A stretch of DNA of 45,681 nt. It comes from Candidatus Woesearchaeota archaeon (GTDB taxonomy: Archaea > Nanobdellota > Nanobdellia > SCGC-AAA011-G17 > GW2011-AR18). Below the pieces are notes generated by a model. That model ran no database searches and was not told the origin of the DNA. It saw nothing but the letters and a program-made list of their open reading frames with translations. Positions within the stretch are counted from its first letter, which is position 1. Every line of letters begins with the position of its first letter. Shown here in pieces: positions 35,663 through 45,069 of the stretch. The stretch is taken from NCBI GenBank assembly GCA_018302545.1, contig JAGVZM010000006.1, forward strand, positions 1-45,681, in the 5' to 3' direction. The translations under genes and the position numbers were made by a program.

Positions 35663-36805
35663 ATGAATTTTGTGAACTTAAAGAAAGAACCAAAGATCTT
35701 TTCTAGGTCTCTTTCTGGCATTTCTAAAGGAGATGTGCATGAAGAAAATCAACTTTTAAAAAGTAGCTTAAGTTACCTTAAGAACGAGTTAAATAAGTTT
35801 AAAGAGTTGCCTCTTCTTGTTAGTGAAGTTAAACAAGTTATAGATAATAAAGTTGTTATTAAAGTTCCTAATGGGAGTCATTTTTACGTTAATGTTTCTG
35901 GAGATTTGAAATTAAAAACAGGAGATTTTGTTTTAGTAGAACAGAGATCTTTGACTGTTGTTCAAAAATTAGAGCAAAGTAAGATCTTGGATGTTGAGAG
36001 TTTCGTTCTTTGTGAAAAACCTAATGTTTATTGGGATCATATAGGGGGATTGGACGAAGCTATTAAAGAGATAAGGGAAGTTGTTGAGTTACCATTATTA
36101 AAGCCAGAGTTATTTCAAAAAATAGGCATAGAACCTCCTAAGGGTATACTTTTGTATGGTGCTCCAGGAACTGGTAAGACTTTATTAGCAAGGGCTGTTG
36201 CGACTAGTGCTAGCTGTACTTTCATTGAGTTTGTTGGAAGTGAGTTAGTCCAAAAATTTATAGGTGAGGGGGCCAAATTGGTTAAAGAAATTTTTAAATT
36301 AGCTAGAGAAAGAGCCCCTACTATTGTCTTCATTGATGAAATAGATGCTATTGCATCTGAAAGAGTGGATGTTGGTTCATCAGGAGAAAGAGAAGTACAG
36401 AGAACTTTTATGCAGTTATTAACAGAAATGGATGGTTTTGAAAATTTAGATGGAGTAAAGGTAATAGGTGCAACAAATAGGGTAGATATCTTAGATCCTG
36501 CTATCTTAAGGCCTGGAAGATTTGATAGATTAATAGAAGTACCTTTGCCTTCTGAAGAATCGAGATTAGATTTGTTTAAAATACATACGAAAAATATGAG
36601 TCTTTCTGATGTTGATTTTAAAGGATTATTATCAAAAACAGAAGGTTTTAGTGGGGCAGATATTAGGGCAGTTTGTACTGAAGCAGGATATTTTGCAATA
36701 AGGCAAAATAGAAATAATATTCTTTTTGATGATTTTTTGGGAGCTATAGATAAGTTAAGTGGGGATAGTTTAGAAGATCAAGATCACTTAGCTATGTATG
36801 GATAA
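35663..36805 (+). CDS. pan: Proteasome-activating nucleotidase (PAN)
   Basis: 380 residues from ATG 35663; reading upstream in frame adds a hydrophobic stretch unlike the family, so it is rejected. A short coiled coil (about 27-48) precedes an OB ring domain (about 55-115) and the AAA+ domain with Walker A GAPGTGKT (166-173), Walker B TIVFIDEIDAI, and the R-finger region LRPGRFDRLIEVP. The C-terminus ends MYG, fitting the HbYX motif by which PAN opens the 20S gate. It unfolds substrates for the proteasome in the cytosol. The proteasome genes are elsewhere. The N-terminal coiled coil is shorter than in most PANs. Confidence 0.93.
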   Translation: MNFVNLKKEPKIFSRSLSGISKGDVHEENQLLKSSLSYLKNELNKFKELPLLVSEVKQVIDNKVVIKVPNGSHFYVNVSGDLKLKTGDFVLVEQRSLTVVQKLEQSKILDVESFVLCEKPNVYWDHIGGLDEAIKEIREVVELPLLKPELFQKIGIEPPKGILLYGAPGTGKTLLARAVATSASCTFIEFVGSELVQKFIGEGAKLVKEIFKLARERAPTIVFIDEIDAIASERVDVGSSGEREVQRTFMQLLTEMDGFENLDGVKVIGATNRVDILDPAILRPGRFDRLIEVPLPSEESRLDLFKIHTKNMSLSDVDFKGLLSKTEGFSGADIRAVCTEAGYFAIRQNRNNILFDDFLGAIDKLSGDSLEDQDHLAMYG

Positions 36806-36855
36806 TCTTTTAAATTTCTTTTTTATATTATAATACTTATGGTTAGGGGATATAG

Positions 36856-37389
36856 ATGAGAATCTTTTTTGGTGTGGACTTACCTTTGGAGGTTAAGGAT
36901 TATTTATATGAATTAGAAAACTCTTTGAAAGATCTTTCAATAGCTAAAATCCAGTGGGTTCCTAAAAGAAATTTTCATTTAACTTTAAAATTTTTAGGAG
37001 AGATCTCTGAAGAGAAGGTTAAAATAATTAAACTTGCTTTAAAAGATATTAATCTTAGTAAATTTAGACTTAGGTTGGGAGATTTTGGTTATTTTCCAGG
37101 AGGAGATAGGATAAATATTCTTTGGGTTGGGTTGGAGAATGATGAGCCTTTAAGAGAATTACAAAAATTAATTGATGAAAAAACTATTGGTCTTGGGGAT
37201 CTTAAACTTGGTAGCCATATAACTTTGGGAAGAGTTAAATTTTTTAAAAAAAAGAAAGAGTTTCTTGAGAAAATTAATAAATTAGATATTAGGAATCTTG
37301 AATTTGAGGTTGGTTCCTTTTGTTTATTTGAGAGCAGATTAAGCAAAGATGGGCCAAGATATTATATTTTAGAAAAGTATAAACTCTGA
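36856..37389 (+). CDS. thpR: RNA 2',3'-cyclic phosphodiesterase (ThpR/LigT family)
   Basis: 177 residues. The family's two catalytic HxTx motifs are HLTL (residues 41-44) and HITL (residues 121-124). The fold begins MRIFFGVDLPLEVKD and the length is standard. It hydrolyses 2',3'-cyclic phosphates of RNA and may have ligase activity in tRNA splicing. A TATA-like stretch (36821-36830) and an AGGGGA purine run (36846-36851) precede ATG 36856. It is on the same strand as pan and pyrB, with gaps of about 50 and 40 bases. Confidence 0.92.
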   Translation: MRIFFGVDLPLEVKDYLYELENSLKDLSIAKIQWVPKRNFHLTLKFLGEISEEKVKIIKLALKDINLSKFRLRLGDFGYFPGGDRINILWVGLENDEPLRELQKLIDEKTIGLGDLKLGSHITLGRVKFFKKKKEFLEKINKLDIRNLEFEVGSFCLFESRLSKDGPRYYILEKYKL

Positions 37390-37429
37390 GTTGGAAATCT
37401 ATTTAAATTATTAATTTATTTTGCTTTAG

Positions 37430-38548
37430 ATGGATAGTATTTATTGGGGGAGTACAGAAGATCTTGTAAATTATAATAAAGAACAATTTCAAAAATTTTT
37501 GAATCTAAATAAAGAGGAAATAAAGTCTCTTTGCTTTGAGGATGGAAGATTAAAACACATTTTAAGAGCAGAGCATTTCGACCTTGATTTTTTGAATAAA
37601 ATTTGTGATACTGCTAATGCAGCTAGGAGAATTTCTAAATTGGAAGATAATTATTTGAAGGGTTTATTGAGGTCTAAATCTATTTTGAATTATTTTAGTC
37701 AACCAAGTTCTAGAACTTTTTTCTCTTTTTCCTCTGCAGAAGCACATTTGGGTATGAAAAGGGAAGAATTAAGAGATTTGAAAACAAGTTCTTCTGTTAA
37801 AGGAGAAAGTGAAAGAGACTCTTTAAGAACTATTTCTTCTTATTTTGATGCTTTAGTTGTTAGACATCCTAGTGATCTTTATGATCTGTTTGTATTGTGG
37901 GTTATGAAAAATACAAAAAGAGAGTTACCTATAATTAATGCTGGTTCTGGTACTATGGAGCATCCAACACAAGGAATTTTGGATTATTATACTATAAGAG
38001 AGAGTTTTGATGGTAAAATTGATAGGAGGGTTGTTTTATTTGTTGGGGATTGTAAAAGAGGTAGAACAATACACTCAATAGCCAAGATCTTGTCTCTTCA
38101 TAAAAATATTACCATGTACTTTGTTGCTCCTGAACATTTGCAAATTGATGATGAGACTGAAGAATATATTAAGAAAAGAGGAACTATTGTGCATAAAACA
38201 GATAAGCCTTTGAAGGAGGTTATTACTTTTGCTGATGTTATTTATATGACTAGAATTCAAAATGAACATGGTGGAGATGGCAAAGCGGATCTTAGATATA
38301 TTTTTACTAAAGATATGTTAGATATGATAAGAGAAGGGGCAATATTAATGCATCCTATGCCTAAAAGAGAGGAGATAGATCCTAGTATAGATGATATTAA
38401 AGATGACAAGAGGGTTATGTATTGGAGACAACAAAGAAATGGTATGTGGTGCAGAGTTGCTTTACTTGCGTATATCTTTAAAGTTGATTTTAAAATTAGA
38501 GAACATTTTGAAAGAATAAAGAAAAGTGTTGCTCCTAAACCTCTTTGA
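37430..38548 (+). CDS. pyrB: Aspartate carbamoyltransferase catalytic chain with an N-terminal extension
   Basis: 372 residues, about 60 more than usual. The carbamoyl phosphate site is PSSRTFFSF (92-100; Arg95 and Thr96), the 80s loop is SSVKGES (Lys124), and EHPTQGILD (177-185) is present. The Asp-domain carries RVVLFVGDCKRGRTIHSIAK and the 240s-like loop. It catalyses the first committed step of pyrimidine synthesis. The first 38 residues or so (MDSIYWGSTEDLVNY) have no equivalent in typical sequences, and the C-terminus is also a little longer. No regulatory pyrI gene is adjacent. The SSRT form of the STRT motif is slightly unusual. Confidence 0.88.
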   Translation: MDSIYWGSTEDLVNYNKEQFQKFLNLNKEEIKSLCFEDGRLKHILRAEHFDLDFLNKICDTANAARRISKLEDNYLKGLLRSKSILNYFSQPSSRTFFSFSSAEAHLGMKREELRDLKTSSSVKGESERDSLRTISSYFDALVVRHPSDLYDLFVLWVMKNTKRELPIINAGSGTMEHPTQGILDYYTIRESFDGKIDRRVVLFVGDCKRGRTIHSIAKILSLHKNITMYFVAPEHLQIDDETEEYIKKRGTIVHKTDKPLKEVITFADVIYMTRIQNEHGGDGKADLRYIFTKDMLDMIREGAILMHPMPKREEIDPSIDDIKDDKRVMYWRQQRNGMWCRVALLAYIFKVDFKIREHFERIKKSVAPKPL

Positions 38549-38610
38549 TTTATTACTACTAAGTTTAACATAATATATATATATATATCCTTTTTCTGTA
38601 TTTTGTTTAT

Positions 38611-39774
38611 ATGTTAAATAAAAGTTGGTTGGTTATTTTTCTTTCTACTTTATTATTTGGTTTAATCTTTACAGTTGGTTGTGTAACTGATGATGGTGAA
38701 ATTTCTTTAGAGGATGAAGGTTTTGCGCCATCTAAGCTTAAAAGTTTTGTTAATGATAGACTTAGAATAGATAGATCTAACAAGATAATTAAAACTGATT
38801 CTGCAACTTCTTGTTCTTCTCCAAATGCAGTGGTTATTAGACAACAAGACATTGATAGGACATTAATAACTAGATCTGCATATGTTATAAATTCTCCTGG
38901 TTATTATTGTTTAGGAGAAGATATTAAACTTTTTACAACTTCTAATCCTTATTTACAATGGCGTTTCAATAATACTATTTTTTCAGGTTTTGCTCCTTGG
39001 TATGGTCCTTGGTTAATAAATATTAATTCTTCTAAAGTAACATTTGATCTTAATAATCATGCAATTGTTGATAATGGACAACACCAAAATAGACCTAATT
39101 CTCTTGAAGTTTTTAGAATTCAATCAGTAGGTAATGTAAAACTCAATGATATCACTATTAAAAATGGAAGACTTGTTTTGGTTGAGAAAGGTATATTAGT
39201 TTTGGGTCATATTAATTTAACTTCACCCTTTGTTAAAAATATAAAAATACAAAATATTGATTTTCAAGATGTTTTTGAGCCAATTACTGCAGGTTTTGTT
39301 CAAGGTTTAACAATTACTGATAATAATTTTAAACACCATAGTGAATCAAAATTCCAGGTTGGGGATGATTTATATATTAGAAATAATCTTTTTGAAGATA
39401 GAGATGGTGTTTCTGATGGGGTCTCTGTTTCTTATTTTAGAAATGTTGAACTTAGGAATAATACTTTTTATGGTTCCTCTCCTAATGGTAATAATGCAGC
39501 ATTTAAAGGAGATCCAAATTCTGATGTTAGATTTGATAATAACACAGTTTCCTCTTATCCTTGGGCAATTAGTGTTCCAACTTTAACATCTCTTCACTTG
39601 CCTTTAAATCTTAATCCTGGAACTTGGCCACATCCATTTTCACCACAATTTAGAACTTCTCTTAGTTATAGAGATAATAAATTCTGTAATGTTGGAAGTC
39701 AAACTAATGTTAATAATCCTAATGCTCTTGTTGTTGCTGGTCCAAATAATTTAGTTTTAGCTAATAATTGTTAA
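38611..39774 (+). CDS. Lipoprotein with right-handed parallel beta-helix
   Basis: 387 residues. A signal with lipobox FTVGC (Cys24) anchors it. The mature part has repeated N-rich rungs of beta-helix type (VTFDLNNHAIVDNG; NIKIQNIDFQDVFE; LTITDNNFKHHS; VELRNNTFYGSS; VRFDNNTVSS), characteristic of PbH1 repeat/NosD-like proteins that bind or modify polysaccharides. No catalytic triad is apparent. Probably exposed on the cell surface. Preceded by an (AT)8 run at 38573-38588 that may act as TATA element. Directly followed after three bases by another lipoprotein gene, so co-transcribed. Confidence 0.78.
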   Translation: MLNKSWLVIFLSTLLFGLIFTVGCVTDDGEISLEDEGFAPSKLKSFVNDRLRIDRSNKIIKTDSATSCSSPNAVVIRQQDIDRTLITRSAYVINSPGYYCLGEDIKLFTTSNPYLQWRFNNTIFSGFAPWYGPWLININSSKVTFDLNNHAIVDNGQHQNRPNSLEVFRIQSVGNVKLNDITIKNGRLVLVEKGILVLGHINLTSPFVKNIKIQNIDFQDVFEPITAGFVQGLTITDNNFKHHSESKFQVGDDLYIRNNLFEDRDGVSDGVSVSYFRNVELRNNTFYGSSPNGNNAAFKGDPNSDVRFDNNTVSSYPWAISVPTLTSLHLPLNLNPGTWPHPFSPQFRTSLSYRDNKFCNVGSQTNVNNPNALVVAGPNNLVLANNC

Positions 39775-39777
39775 ACT

Positions 39778-40533
39778 ATGAAAAAGAATTTTATATACTT
39801 TGGGATGCAATTTAGTATAATCTTTTTATTGTCTTTAATCCTTTTTTCTTGTGTTGAGAAATCTGAAATTCTGCCTAAACAAGAAATAGTGCCTTCTAGT
39901 CCTATATTAAAAGAGATAAATAATACACAGCAAATTGAAAATGATACTGTTTTAATAGAAAAGCCTATTTCTTGTGATGATGGAAATAGTTGTACAAAAG
40001 ATATTTTTGATTATTTAACCAAGACTTGTAAATCTGAAGTTATAATTCCTTGTTGCGGTAATAATAAATGTGAAGTCAACGAAGGTTGTAATTTTAATAC
40101 AATGGTTACTTCTTGTGTCTCTGATTGTGGTAGAAAATGTCCAGCACAAGTTGAAATAGTTGGATTATCTTGTTCTGGAGATTGTGATTTACAAGGTGAA
40201 GAGTTTACTGTAAGAGGGGATTCAAAAATAAATATAGATTTAGAGAATAAAGGAGAATTAATTGCTTTGTTTAATGTCGACTCTCAATGTGATAATGCCT
40301 CTCAAACTCACTTTTTTTCTTATAATCAACAACCTGATTTTTTTATAGGTCTGGCGGAAAATTATATTGATGTTGGTTTATATCCTTCACACTTAGGAGA
40401 AAATCAGAAGAGTTTTATTTTAAGTGTAGTTAATAAGCCTTATTTTGAGGACAGGGTGCATTGTACTTTAAGGTTTAGAGGCGATAATGGTATTTACTTG
40501 AGTAAGGAATTTTATATAAATGTAAAGAAATAA
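39778..40533 (+). CDS. Cys-rich lipoprotein
   Basis: 251 residues with lipobox LFSC (Cys25). The middle has a Cys-rich block, CDDGNSCTKDIFDYLTKTC, CCGNNKCEVNEGC, then CVSDCGRKC, reminiscent of eukaryote-like small disulfide modules seen in many DPANN surface proteins. The C-terminal half is strand-rich and ends YLSKEFYINVKK, possibly an Ig-like domain. No family is assigned. Co-transcribed with the upstream beta-helix gene; both are presumably outside the membrane. Confidence 0.7.
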   Translation: MKKNFIYFGMQFSIIFLLSLILFSCVEKSEILPKQEIVPSSPILKEINNTQQIENDTVLIEKPISCDDGNSCTKDIFDYLTKTCKSEVIIPCCGNNKCEVNEGCNFNTMVTSCVSDCGRKCPAQVEIVGLSCSGDCDLQGEEFTVRGDSKINIDLENKGELIALFNVDSQCDNASQTHFFSYNQQPDFFIGLAENYIDVGLYPSHLGENQKSFILSVVNKPYFEDRVHCTLRFRGDNGIYLSKEFYINVKK

Positions 40534-40598
40534 ATGTTTGTATATTATTGGTTGTCAGTGTTTTTGAAATTATAATTTGAAATAAAGGGTTTCTTTCG

Positions 40599-41258
40599 TT
40601 AGTTAAATTCTTCTTGTAGGATTTTTTTTAATTCTTGTGCTTTCTTCTTTCCAATTTTATCTATTTTCATTAATTGTTCTTCTGATGCACTTGCTATTTT
40701 TTTTATTGTTTTAAACTTTGAAATTAATGATTTAGCGATAGTTGGGCCAACACCTGGAAGACTTTCAACTATAGATAATTGTTGTTCTATAGGAGTTAGT
40801 GGTTTTCTTTTCGCAAATAAGGAAATTGGTTTTCTTGGTTTTTCCAATCTTTTTGCTATTAATGCTATATATTTTGCTGTATCTTTTTGTGATTCTGTGT
40901 ATATAATTGGTATTTGGAAGTCTATAGCTATAGTTGATATCATTCCTCTTATTGAATTTGGATGAAAGTCTCTTAATCTATATATATTTTCAGAACCTTC
41001 TATTATTAATAAGGGTATATCAAAATTTTCTTTTAATAGAATCAATTGATTTAATAATCTTTTATCAATTATAGAATTCAGCAGATCCTGTTGTGTTTTT
41101 CTTTCAATACCTACTTTTTGTATTTTATTGTCTAATGTTTTTGTTTCTATTATAAAGTCTGCTAACTCCAGTTGTTTTCTTTCTATTATTAATTCTTCTA
41201 CTTCTAAGGCTTTTACTATCTCTCTATTCTCTCTATTATCAATTATTACTCTTGTCAT
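40599..41258 (-). CDS. XPF/Hef-type ERCC4 nuclease with tandem helix-hairpin-helix
   Basis: 219 residues. The nuclease core has VIIDNRE (Asp7), ADF, and GIERKTQQDLL (Glu52-Arg53-Lys54), matching the V-D-RE...ERKxxxD signature. The C-terminal (HhH)2 region reads VESLPGVGPTIAKSLISKF and IDKIGKKKAQELKKIL. It cuts branched or forked DNA in replication-fork repair, usually as a dimer. In Thermococci it is fused behind the helicase of Hef. Here it starts one base after the stop of the helicase gene, so the two are a coupled pair. Confidence 0.9.
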   Translation of the reverse strand: MTRVIIDNRENREIVKALEVEELIIERKQLELADFIIETKTLDNKIQKVGIERKTQQDLLNSIIDKRLLNQLILLKENFDIPLLIIEGSENIYRLRDFHPNSIRGMISTIAIDFQIPIIYTESQKDTAKYIALIAKRLEKPRKPISLFAKRKPLTPIEQQLSIVESLPGVGPTIAKSLISKFKTIKKIASASEEQLMKIDKIGKKKAQELKKILQEEFN

Positions 41259-41259
41259 T

Positions 41260-42762
41260 TTAGAAATTCTCTAATTTTGTTTGTTCTTTATCTAAACTAT
41301 TCTTTTCTTTCATTTTATATAATATTTCTTTCATTCTTTTTTCATCTCTTTTTGATTTATAGTGATATGCAGCATCCTTTGTATTTTTTGTTATCATAAA
41401 AATTACTTTTCCTGGTTTTAGTCTGCCTACACGACCTGTTCTTTGTATTTTTCTTATACTTGAAGGGGTATTATCATAAAATATAGCTATATCTGCTTCT
41501 CCGATATGTATTCCTTCTTCACCTATAGAAGTAGTTATAAGGCATGTGTAAATCCCAGAGTTAAATTCTTCTATTGCTTTTATTTGCTCCTTTTGTTTTA
41601 ATCCCTCTTTTTGTCCGACTAGTTTTGTAGTTTTTATTTTTAAACTATTTAGGTTTTCTACAAGATTGTCTACAGTATTTCTGTAGTTTGCGAAGATAAT
41701 AACTTTTTTATTTTCTTCTTCTTTCATTATCTCTCTTAATTTATTTATCTTTGGATGATCTATATTTTTTTCTAATAACTCTTCTGTTAATTTTTTTGCT
41801 TTGATAATCTTTTCTTCTTTTAGAATGTTTTTTGATGCCTTTGAGGTTTCTGTTTGTAACTTTTCTATAAACACATTAAAGGATTTTAATCCTTGTGTTT
41901 CAATCATCTCTAAGGCATGGCTCAGTTTAAGTACTTGAGCAGATAGTGAAAGACCATAGAAAGCAGCTTGATTATTTTTTCTAATTTCTATTTGTAGATG
42001 TTTTTGTAGGTTTAATACGTCTAATTTGTTTATTTGGGAGGAGGGTTTGTATGGAATGAATGATTTTATTGACTCTATCTTTTCTTTATAGATCTCTTTT
42101 ACTAAAGAATGTATTTTTCTTATTTCCTCAGGAAGTTCTACATTAATATTGATAATATCTTTTCTTTGTACAAATTCTAAAGTATCTTCGTCATCTTCAG
42201 ATCTTATTTCAACTGCTTCTAGATATAGATTATTATATATCTCATCTATTTTTGATTTTGTAGATCCTGGTGAGGCAGTCAATGCTAGAATCCTACCATT
42301 AGGGTTTTTTTCATAATAATTTTTTGCTACCATTGTATTTGCGAAGTTTTGTCTTGAACGATGGGCTTCATCAATTACTAAAATTGAGAATTCTTCTAGA
42401 TTTATTCTATTGTTTTCAATATCCTCTTTTGTTGTTTGAGGGGTAGATACGACAATGGATATTTCTTTGTATATTTTTTCTCTTTTAATAGGAGAGGTTG
42501 TGCCTGTTAATAGTTTTATTTTTTCTTCTTCTATTGTTGTACACTCTTTGAATTCATTACATATTTGGTTTGCTAAAGGTCTTGTAGGGGTTATAATTAT
42601 TGCCTTTGAATTTTTATGTTTGTTTAACTGTTCTATTGCTAATAGAATTGCTATTTTTGTTTTTCCTAAACCTGTAGGGATACAGACTAAAGTATTTTTA
42701 TTTTTACAAGTTTTTAGAATGCTTTCTTGATACGGTCTTGGTTTAAAATTTTTTATCTCCAT
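41260..42762 (-). CDS. Hef/FANCM-type DEAH helicase, nuclease domain in a separate gene
   Basis: 500 residues. Walker A PTGLGKTK (29-36), DEAH box VIDEAHRS (129-136), motif III LTASPGST, and the C-terminal RecA domain ending QRTGRVGR and the region after. The insertion between the two RecA lobes (residues about 190-320) fits the Hef helical domain. It remodels stalled forks and Holliday-like junctions. Fused Hef is about 750-800 residues; here the helicase ends at KLENF and the nuclease begins separately after TAA-A-ATG in another frame, together about 719 residues. The linker with PIP-like motif seems absent. Confidence 0.9.
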   Translation of the reverse strand: MEIKNFKPRPYQESILKTCKNKNTLVCIPTGLGKTKIAILLAIEQLNKHKNSKAIIITPTRPLANQICNEFKECTTIEEEKIKLLTGTTSPIKREKIYKEISIVVSTPQTTKEDIENNRINLEEFSILVIDEAHRSRQNFANTMVAKNYYEKNPNGRILALTASPGSTKSKIDEIYNNLYLEAVEIRSEDDEDTLEFVQRKDIININVELPEEIRKIHSLVKEIYKEKIESIKSFIPYKPSSQINKLDVLNLQKHLQIEIRKNNQAAFYGLSLSAQVLKLSHALEMIETQGLKSFNVFIEKLQTETSKASKNILKEEKIIKAKKLTEELLEKNIDHPKINKLREIMKEEENKKVIIFANYRNTVDNLVENLNSLKIKTTKLVGQKEGLKQKEQIKAIEEFNSGIYTCLITTSIGEEGIHIGEADIAIFYDNTPSSIRKIQRTGRVGRLKPGKVIFMITKNTKDAAYHYKSKRDEKRMKEILYKMKEKNSLDKEQTKLENF

Positions 42763-42806
42763 AAAAATTAAAAAAAGAGAAGGAAAATAAAAGATTATCT
42801 AATCCT

Positions 42807-43091
42807 TTATCTTAATGATTCTTCTATCTTCTCTATATACTCTGCAATTTTGTTGCCTAAATCTGTTAAGGCAATTGTCTTTATTCTTCCATGTTTTTCG
42901 AAGTTTACTAACTTAGCTTTTTCCATCTCTTGAAGGATTTTTACTGCATGTGAATATGTGCAGTCTACTTCTTTTGCTAACACAGAACCATACCTATTTT
43001 TTTGACTTTTTCTTAATGCAACTAGTATCATTGCTGGTTTTCTTCTGAAAAAAACCTCAAAGATAGCTGTATCTTTCTTTTTAGCAGCCAA
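42807..43091 (-). CDS. Small winged-helix DNA-binding protein
   Basis: 94 residues, one winged-helix domain: MILVALRKSQ, YGSVLAKEVDCTYSHAVKIL as recognition helix, then EKAKLVNFEKHGRIKTIALTDLG as wing. It ends in an amphipathic helix that could dimerise. MarR- or ArsR-like in size. ATG 43091 is preceded by AAAATT and a weak purine run. Located upstream of the helicase gene in the same direction; whether it regulates that operon is open. Confidence 0.75.
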   Translation of the reverse strand: MAAKKKDTAIFEVFFRRKPAMILVALRKSQKNRYGSVLAKEVDCTYSHAVKILQEMEKAKLVNFEKHGRIKTIALTDLGNKIAEYIEKIEESLR

Positions 43092-43199
43092 CTTAAAATC
43101 CCCCTAAAATTATACACCTTTTTTTGTTACAATATTTCAATGTACATTTCACATATTTAAACCTTTTCTTTATGATTAATTCTAAATATATATTCTAGT

Positions 43200-43658
43200 T
43201 TATAGGTAGAATATTACTATTATTGAGACTAGAAGTATTAAATCTATTCCAATTTCTAAGTAAGACAGTTTTTTATCTAGGTTGAAATTGAATATTTTTA
43301 CTTTTATAAATGGAGGGTTTTTTGGAATTTGATCAACAAATATATGTGAGAAGTAGGATATTCCTATGATTATTGCTATTTTTGGATAAAACCCCAATAG
43401 GATTATAGTTAGGATAAAAATTAGAACTATCCCTTTTAACGAATGTATAAAACTTCTTTCATTTATTCTTGAGGAGTTATTCCATGTTTCTTTAACTGAT
43501 AATCTTTTCTTTTTTCTTAAATAATTTATAAGATGGTCTATATCGATGAGTACAGCTAAAATTCCTATTATAAATAAGAGATATATTGAGATTAAATTTA
43601 AGTTATAAAATAAAGTTCCTATTAGGAACGCTGTTAAAAAATGTGTTTGAGGCAACAT
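43200..43658 (-). CDS. Membrane-bound metal-dependent hydrolase (YdjM/DUF457 type)
   Basis: 152 residues with four to five membrane helices. The metal-site residues of the family are seen: His6 (TH..FL at the start), DIDHLINYL near residue 40, RSFIHSLKG near 70, and SHIFVDQIP near 107. Substrate unknown, perhaps a lipid or phosphoester. A TATA-like TTTATATCT (43681-43690 plus-strand view) lies in the gap toward serS. It stands alone. Confidence 0.78.
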   Translation of the reverse strand: MLPQTHFLTAFLIGTLFYNLNLISIYLLFIIGILAVLIDIDHLINYLRKKKRLSVKETWNNSSRINERSFIHSLKGIVLIFILTIILLGFYPKIAIIIGISYFSHIFVDQIPKNPPFIKVKIFNFNLDKKLSYLEIGIDLILLVSIIVIFYL

Positions 43659-43736
43659 CTTATTTTTGTAATTGATTTGTTTTTATATCTTTTGTTCATT
43701 AGTAAGATTTAATAATTAATTAGTTTGGATATTTTT

Positions 43737-45044
43737 ATGTTAGACATTAATTTCATTAGAGAGAATAAAGAATTAATTAAAAAAAGTATTATGAAAAGAG
43801 GAGTTAAATACAATCCTAATTTAGTTGATGAACTTTTAAATTTAGATGAATCTTGGAGAAAATTAAAAGGCGAACTTGATAAATTAAGACATGAAAGAAA
43901 TAAAATTACTTTAGAAGTTACTAAATTAAAACAAGAAAAAAAAGATGCTTCAGAATTGATTCAAAAAGTTAAAGATTTGCCTTCTAAAATTAAACAAATG
44001 GAAAAAGAATTAATTGAAATAAGAATAAAATATGATGAATTAATTTTAAAAATTCCAAATGTTTTAGATGAAACTGTTCCCTTTGGTAAAACTGAAAAAG
44101 ATAATATTGAAGTTAAAAAATGGGGAAAGAAAAATAAATTTAATTTTGAATTAAAAAATCATGCAGAATTAATTGAGAGTTTAGGTTTTGGAGATTTTGA
44201 TGCTGGAATAAGTAATTCAGGCAAAGGATTCAATTACTTAAAAGGAGATATTGCTTTATTGGATTTGGCTTTACAAAGATATGGTGTTGATTTTCTTTTA
44301 GAAAATGAATTTACTCCTGTTGTTCCACCAATGTTGTTAAATCATGATACTTTATTGGGTGCTTTAAATGGATTACATGATTTTAAGGAGGTGGTTTATA
44401 AAATTGAAAATGAAGATCTTTATTTAATTGGAACTGCAGAACATACTTTGGTTTCTATGATGAAAAATAAAATCTTAGAAAAATCAGAATTACCTATTAA
44501 ATTATTTGCAGTTACACCTTGTTTCAGAAAAGAAATTGGGGGACATGGTATTGATATGAAATGGTTATTTAGGATGCATCAATTTAATAAAGTTGAGCAA
44601 GTTGTTTTTTGTGAACCTAAAGATTCTAAAAAAATTTTGATTTATATGGAAAAGTTAACTGAGAAATTTTTTCAAAGTTTAGAAATTCCTTATAGAATAC
44701 TTGAAATTTGCTCTGCTGATTTAGGTGCTAAATTTTCTAAACAAAGAGATATTGAGGCTTGGTTTCCTAGACAAAATGAATATAGGGAAGTAACTTCTGC
44801 TGGAAGTTGCACTGATTTTCAAGCTGTTGCTTTGAATATAAGATATAAAGAAGCAGATGTTAAAAAATATGTACATATTTTGAATAATACAATGGTTGCT
44901 ACTTCAAGGGCGATGGTTGCAATTTTAGAAAATTATCAACAAAAAGATGGAAGTGTTAAAGTTCCTAAAGTTTTAGTTAAATATATGAATGGAAAAAAGT
45001 TTATAGGTAAATATACAATTAAAAAAGTAAATAGGAAAAAGTAA
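43737..45044 (+). CDS. serS: Seryl-tRNA synthetase
   Basis: 435 residues from ATG 43737 (TTG 43725 would add four). An N-terminal antiparallel coiled-coil arm (about 25-105) for the tRNA variable arm is visible. The class II catalytic core has YLIGTAEHTLV, motif 2 FRMHQFNKVEQ, and motif 3 with SCTDFQAVALNIRY. It is the canonical type, not the methanogenic SerRS. It charges tRNA-Ser. Length is typical. The motif-3 region reads TSAGSC where many bacteria have TSCSNC-like residues, a small variation. Confidence 0.94.
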   Translation: MLDINFIRENKELIKKSIMKRGVKYNPNLVDELLNLDESWRKLKGELDKLRHERNKITLEVTKLKQEKKDASELIQKVKDLPSKIKQMEKELIEIRIKYDELILKIPNVLDETVPFGKTEKDNIEVKKWGKKNKFNFELKNHAELIESLGFGDFDAGISNSGKGFNYLKGDIALLDLALQRYGVDFLLENEFTPVVPPMLLNHDTLLGALNGLHDFKEVVYKIENEDLYLIGTAEHTLVSMMKNKILEKSELPIKLFAVTPCFRKEIGGHGIDMKWLFRMHQFNKVEQVVFCEPKDSKKILIYMEKLTEKFFQSLEIPYRILEICSADLGAKFSKQRDIEAWFPRQNEYREVTSAGSCTDFQAVALNIRYKEADVKKYVHILNNTMVATSRAMVAILENYQQKDGSVKVPKVLVKYMNGKKFIGKYTIKKVNRKK

Positions 45045-45069
45045 AATAATCCTTTTTCTGTTTCTAGTT

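Noticed and set aside
38573-38588. (AT)8 tract as a variable contingency locus
   Set aside because: It is outside coding sequence and simply looks like a TATA element for the beta-helix lipoprotein gene.
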